Shown here one piece after another: positions 5,538-7,003 of a stretch of 7,003 nt of DNA. Source of the DNA: Scatosoma sp045660265 (lineage in GTDB: Bacteria > Bacillota > Clostridia > Christensenellales > Borkfalkiaceae); assembly GCA_045660265.1 (NCBI GenBank), contig JAZRDM010000018.1, positions 1 through 7,003 of the forward strand. The letters run 5' to 3'. Positions within the stretch are counted from its first letter, which is position 1, and each line of letters starts with the position of its first letter. Under the pieces are notes generated by a model that was not told where the DNA came from, did not search any database, and worked only from the letters and a program-made list of their open reading frames with translations. The translations under genes and the position numbers were made by a program.

Positions 5538-5735
5538 ATGCCCTTTTTACAGTATAAATGTTTGCAGTGTGGAAAAATATTTGATGAGTTGGTGAAATCG
5601 CACACCGATATTGTGAAATGTCCTAACTGTAACGGCGAAACAAAACGGGAATATGCGGGAACTGTCTATTCAGCTACGGGCAAGGAGAGTAAGAAATGCT
5701 CGGGAAATTGCAGGACGTGCGGTGGATGCAGATAA
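5538..5735 (+). CDS. FmdB-like zinc-ribbon protein
   Basis: 65 residues. The ATG at 5538 has AAGGAG (5527-5532) 5 nt upstream; in-frame sequence before it overlaps the CorA end and is not needed. Residues 1-42 form the FmdB/CxxC_CxxC zinc ribbon: C8-x2-C11 in YKCLQCGKIFD and C28-x2-C31 in VKCPNCNG, which should bind one zinc ion. The C-terminus holds a second cysteine cluster, C54-x3-C58-x2-C61-x2-C64, in KKCSGNCRTCGGCR, which could bind another metal. The family is named after a putative regulator of formamidase genes, but its function in most bacteria is unknown. It follows CorA after 20 nt and precedes a strong terminator, so it should share the CorA transcript. A link to metal homeostasis is suggested by context only. 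Confidence 0.88.
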   Translation: MPFLQYKCLQCGKIFDELVKSHTDIVKCPNCNGETKREYAGTVYSATGKESKKCSGNCRTCGGCR

Positions 5736-5755
5736 TTGAATTGGAACAAGAAAGC

Positions 5756-5787
5756 AGAGCGTTGTTTGAAAACAACGCTCTTTTTTT
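5756..5787 (+). terminator. Intrinsic terminator of the corA-fmdB unit
   Basis: agagcgttgttt (5756-5767) and aaacaacgctct (5770-5781) form a near-perfect stem with a tight loop (effectively tgaa), then a T-run to 5787. It lies 20 nt after the FmdB stop and inside the open frame that continues downstream, which argues against translation from that far upstream. Confidence 0.92.
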
Positions 5788-5795
5788 GTAGGGAA

Positions 5796-6141
5796 GTGCT
5801 TGATTCGTTTGTGTCGCACTGCTCTAGCTGTGGGTATGAGCTGCGAGGTATAAGGACGGCTAACTCTATTCAAGAGCTTGTGGAAAAAATAGAAAATTGT
5901 CCGTCTGAAAAAAGATTGATTGAAATTATACGAAATTTTCCTATTCCTAATACCAAAGAAGATATATTAGAATTTATGGTGTTAGCGGCTTCAAATTTTG
6001 ATGTAAAATATTATAAAAGCCATTTAAATGAAGAAGATGTTTCAGACGCGTGGCTTTCGAAAATTAAAGAAAGTGATTGTAGGTATTTCGTTGGTTGGCG
6101 GAATTGTTATTCTTGCACTTTTGTTGCTGGTGTTTCTTTAA
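5796..6141 (+). pseudogene. Decayed zinc-ribbon / C-terminal TM protein
   Basis: The frame from about 5796 reads SHCSSCGYELRG, then NSIQELVEKIENC, then IRNFPIPNTKEDILEFMVLA and SDAWLSK, which I recognise from memory as the body of a Firmicute zinc-ribbon protein family of unknown function. Only one CxxC pair remains, and the start has no ribosome binding site: the open frame simply runs back through the terminator at 5756-5787. Near 6055-6066 the frame loses the family pattern. The +1 frame then gives RKLKKVIVGISLVGG followed by a clean hydrophobic helix ending at TAA 6139-6141, which looks like the lost C-terminal membrane anchor. The simplest reading is an N-terminally truncated gene with an internal deletion that shifted the frame. 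The original frame continues open to 6281 with low-quality sequence. A short expressed protein cannot be excluded. Confidence 0.55.
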
Positions 6142-6157
6142 TTGCCGAGTTTTGTAT

Positions 6158-6185
6158 TATATACTCTCACGCGCGTGCGTATATA
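6158..6185. repeat. Nested inverted repeat downstream of the pseudogene
   Basis: tatatac (6158-6164) and gtatata (6179-6185) flank a 14-nt centre that itself contains the perfect palindrome cacgcgcgtg (6168-6177). No T-run follows, so it is not an obvious terminator. Role unknown. Confidence 0.4.
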
Positions 6186-6274
6186 TTATTAAATAGTTAT
6201 ATAGTGGCGGTATGGCGGGGTATGTGGGGTGGTTCTTGGGTTAGTTTTGTGGGGAATGGAGAAAATCTTGCAAA

Positions 6275-6339
6275 AAAATAAAAAAAGTTTAAAAAATTGA
6301 AAAAAAATGCTTGACATTCTTTTTTAATGATGATATTAT
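6275..6339 (+). promoter_or_regulatory. Strong rRNA-type promoter with A-tract UP element
   Basis: TTGACA (6311-6316), a 17-bp spacer and TATTAT (6334-6339), one base from the double consensus. Repeated A-runs at about 6275-6309 sit where an UP element would contact the alpha subunits. Transcription should begin near 6346. No coding gene starts before the 23S sequence, so this promoter appears to serve the rRNA directly. Confidence 0.88.
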
Positions 6340-6345
6340 AGTTAA

Positions 6346-6621
6346 GCTGTAATCAAGCGCACAGCGTTTTTCACAGCGATCTGCTGAAGCAGAGATAAAA
6401 CGAAGATTAACAACTGCATAGCAAATAGTGATGTTTTTATATAGATATATATAAAGACGAGTACGAAAGGCAAAATTTTCATATTAAGAAAATAAAGCTA
6501 ATTGGTTAATAAGCACAACGGAAGGACGATTTTAAAAGGTTCTTAAACTGTGAAGAAAAGACAAATTAGCCGAGTAAAGATAATAGAATTTTTGTAAGAG
6601 ACGAGTAGAAAGAGATGAAAA
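6346..6621 (+). other. Pre-23S leader (no 16S, no tRNA)
   Basis: About 275 nt of A-rich sequence between the promoter and the 23S gene. It contains no protein-coding frame with a ribosome binding site, no tRNA cloverleaf and no 16S 3' end (the anti-Shine-Dalgarno core CCTCC is absent). Short hairpins are visible: gctgt/acagc near 6346-6367, tctgc-tgaa-gcaga near 6381-6395, and gctaatt (6497-6503) with aattagc (6564-6570). The sequence ggttcttaaactgtga (6539-6554) loosely recalls the rRNA boxA antitermination element. The last 20-30 nt resemble the usual spacer before clostridial 23S genes. Confidence 0.65.
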
Positions 6622-7003
6622 GATCAAGCTACAAAGGGCTTACGGAGGATGCCTTGGTACATGGCGCCGAAGAAGGACGTGACAAGCTGCGAAAAGCTGC
6701 GGGGAGGAGCAAATATCTAGAGATCCGCAGATATCCGAATGAGGGAACTCAGCACGAGTAATATCGTGTTATTGCATACTGAATAGATAGGTATGTAAGG
6801 GGAACCCGGGGAACTGAAACATCTAAGTACCCGGAGGAAAAGAAAACAACAGTGATTCCGAAAGTAGTGGCGAGCGAAATCGGAGGAGCCCAAACCAAGT
6901 CTATAATGGGCTTGGGGTAAGGACTGCGACATAGTATCCGGATGGATAGTCGAATTACCTGGAAAGGTAAGGCAAAGCGGGTGACACCCCCTTAGACGAA
7001 ATC
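6622..7003 (+). rRNA. 23S ribosomal RNA, 5' part (domain I), cut by the window edge
   Basis: The first 382 nt of a gene normally near 2,900 nt. The start is set at 6622 by aligning gatcaagctacaaaggg with the E. coli 23S 5' end (GGUUAAGCGACUAAGCG). Conserved blocks in order are ggatgcc (6647-6653), gaaggacgtg (6672-6681), ggggaactgaaacatctaag near 6809-6828, gtacccggaggaaaagaaa near 6828-6846, and agtggcgagcgaaat near 6866-6880. The helix 1 partner and the 5.8S-like region behave as in Firmicutes. One oddity is ggaggatgcc where most bacteria have GGUGGAUGCC. No 16S gene lies upstream within the window. Confidence 0.96.

Noticed and set aside
5736..6281. Single intact 181-aa gene starting with TTG at 5736
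   Set aside because: The first 17 codons encode the terminator hairpin of the previous operon, there is no ribosome binding site, and the family pattern breaks into another frame near 6060.

Overview
The window looks like the chromosome of a low-to-moderate GC, endospore-forming Firmicute of the Clostridia type. The basis is a SpoIIQ-like forespore peptidase-fold protein, strong Shine-Dalgarno sites at nearly every gene, many hairpin-plus-T-tract terminators, consensus sigma-A promoters and a Firmicute-like 23S rRNA 5' end. I cannot place it to genus. Almost all genes lie on the + strand. The one clear minus-strand gene is a small XRE regulator.

Layout, left to right. (a) 1-240 holds no convincing gene: a 33-bp sequence occurs twice, 129 bp apart, and the first copy is followed by nested inverted repeats. 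(b) 261-295 is a terminator-like hairpin whose 3' arm carries the ribosome binding site of a small membrane-anchored protein of unknown function (296-736). (c) 840-1517 is a SpoIIQ-type M23/LytM protein with a plausible sigma-F promoter, ending in a convergent terminator shared with (d), a 69-aa XRE repressor on the minus strand (1554-1763). The regulator is divergent from (e), a two-TM protein with a PH-like region and a C-terminal SHOCT domain (1855-2535). A perfect 17-bp palindrome exactly fills the -35/-10 spacer of (e)'s promoter, and a second copy of its core lies next to the regulator's start. (f) 2640-4091 is an M1-family zinc metallopeptidase lipoprotein in its own transcription unit.

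(g) 4208-4453 is the most notable part: a consensus promoter, about 210 nt of structured leader RNA containing a 26-codon ORF with its own ribosome binding site, then an intrinsic terminator. All of it lies upstream of a CorA-family divalent cation transporter (4519-5517). This is the architecture of a riboswitch or leader-peptide attenuator, and I could not match it to a known class from memory. CorA is followed 20 nt later by an FmdB-like zinc-ribbon protein (5538-5735) and a strong terminator.

(h) 5796-6141 is a decayed remnant of a zinc-ribbon membrane protein: no start region, and its conserved body and TM helix are now in different frames. (i) 6311-6339 is a near-perfect promoter with A-tracts upstream. 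It leads, through about 275 nt without a 16S gene or tRNA, into the 5' end of a 23S rRNA gene (from about 6622 to the window edge). A 23S gene with its own promoter and no adjacent 16S suggests unlinked rRNA genes, unless the contig is misassembled there.

Functional threads: spore engulfment (SpoIIQ), an autoregulated XRE/SHOCT membrane module, extracytoplasmic peptide processing (M1 lipoprotein), and metal-ion uptake with probable leader-RNA control (CorA).
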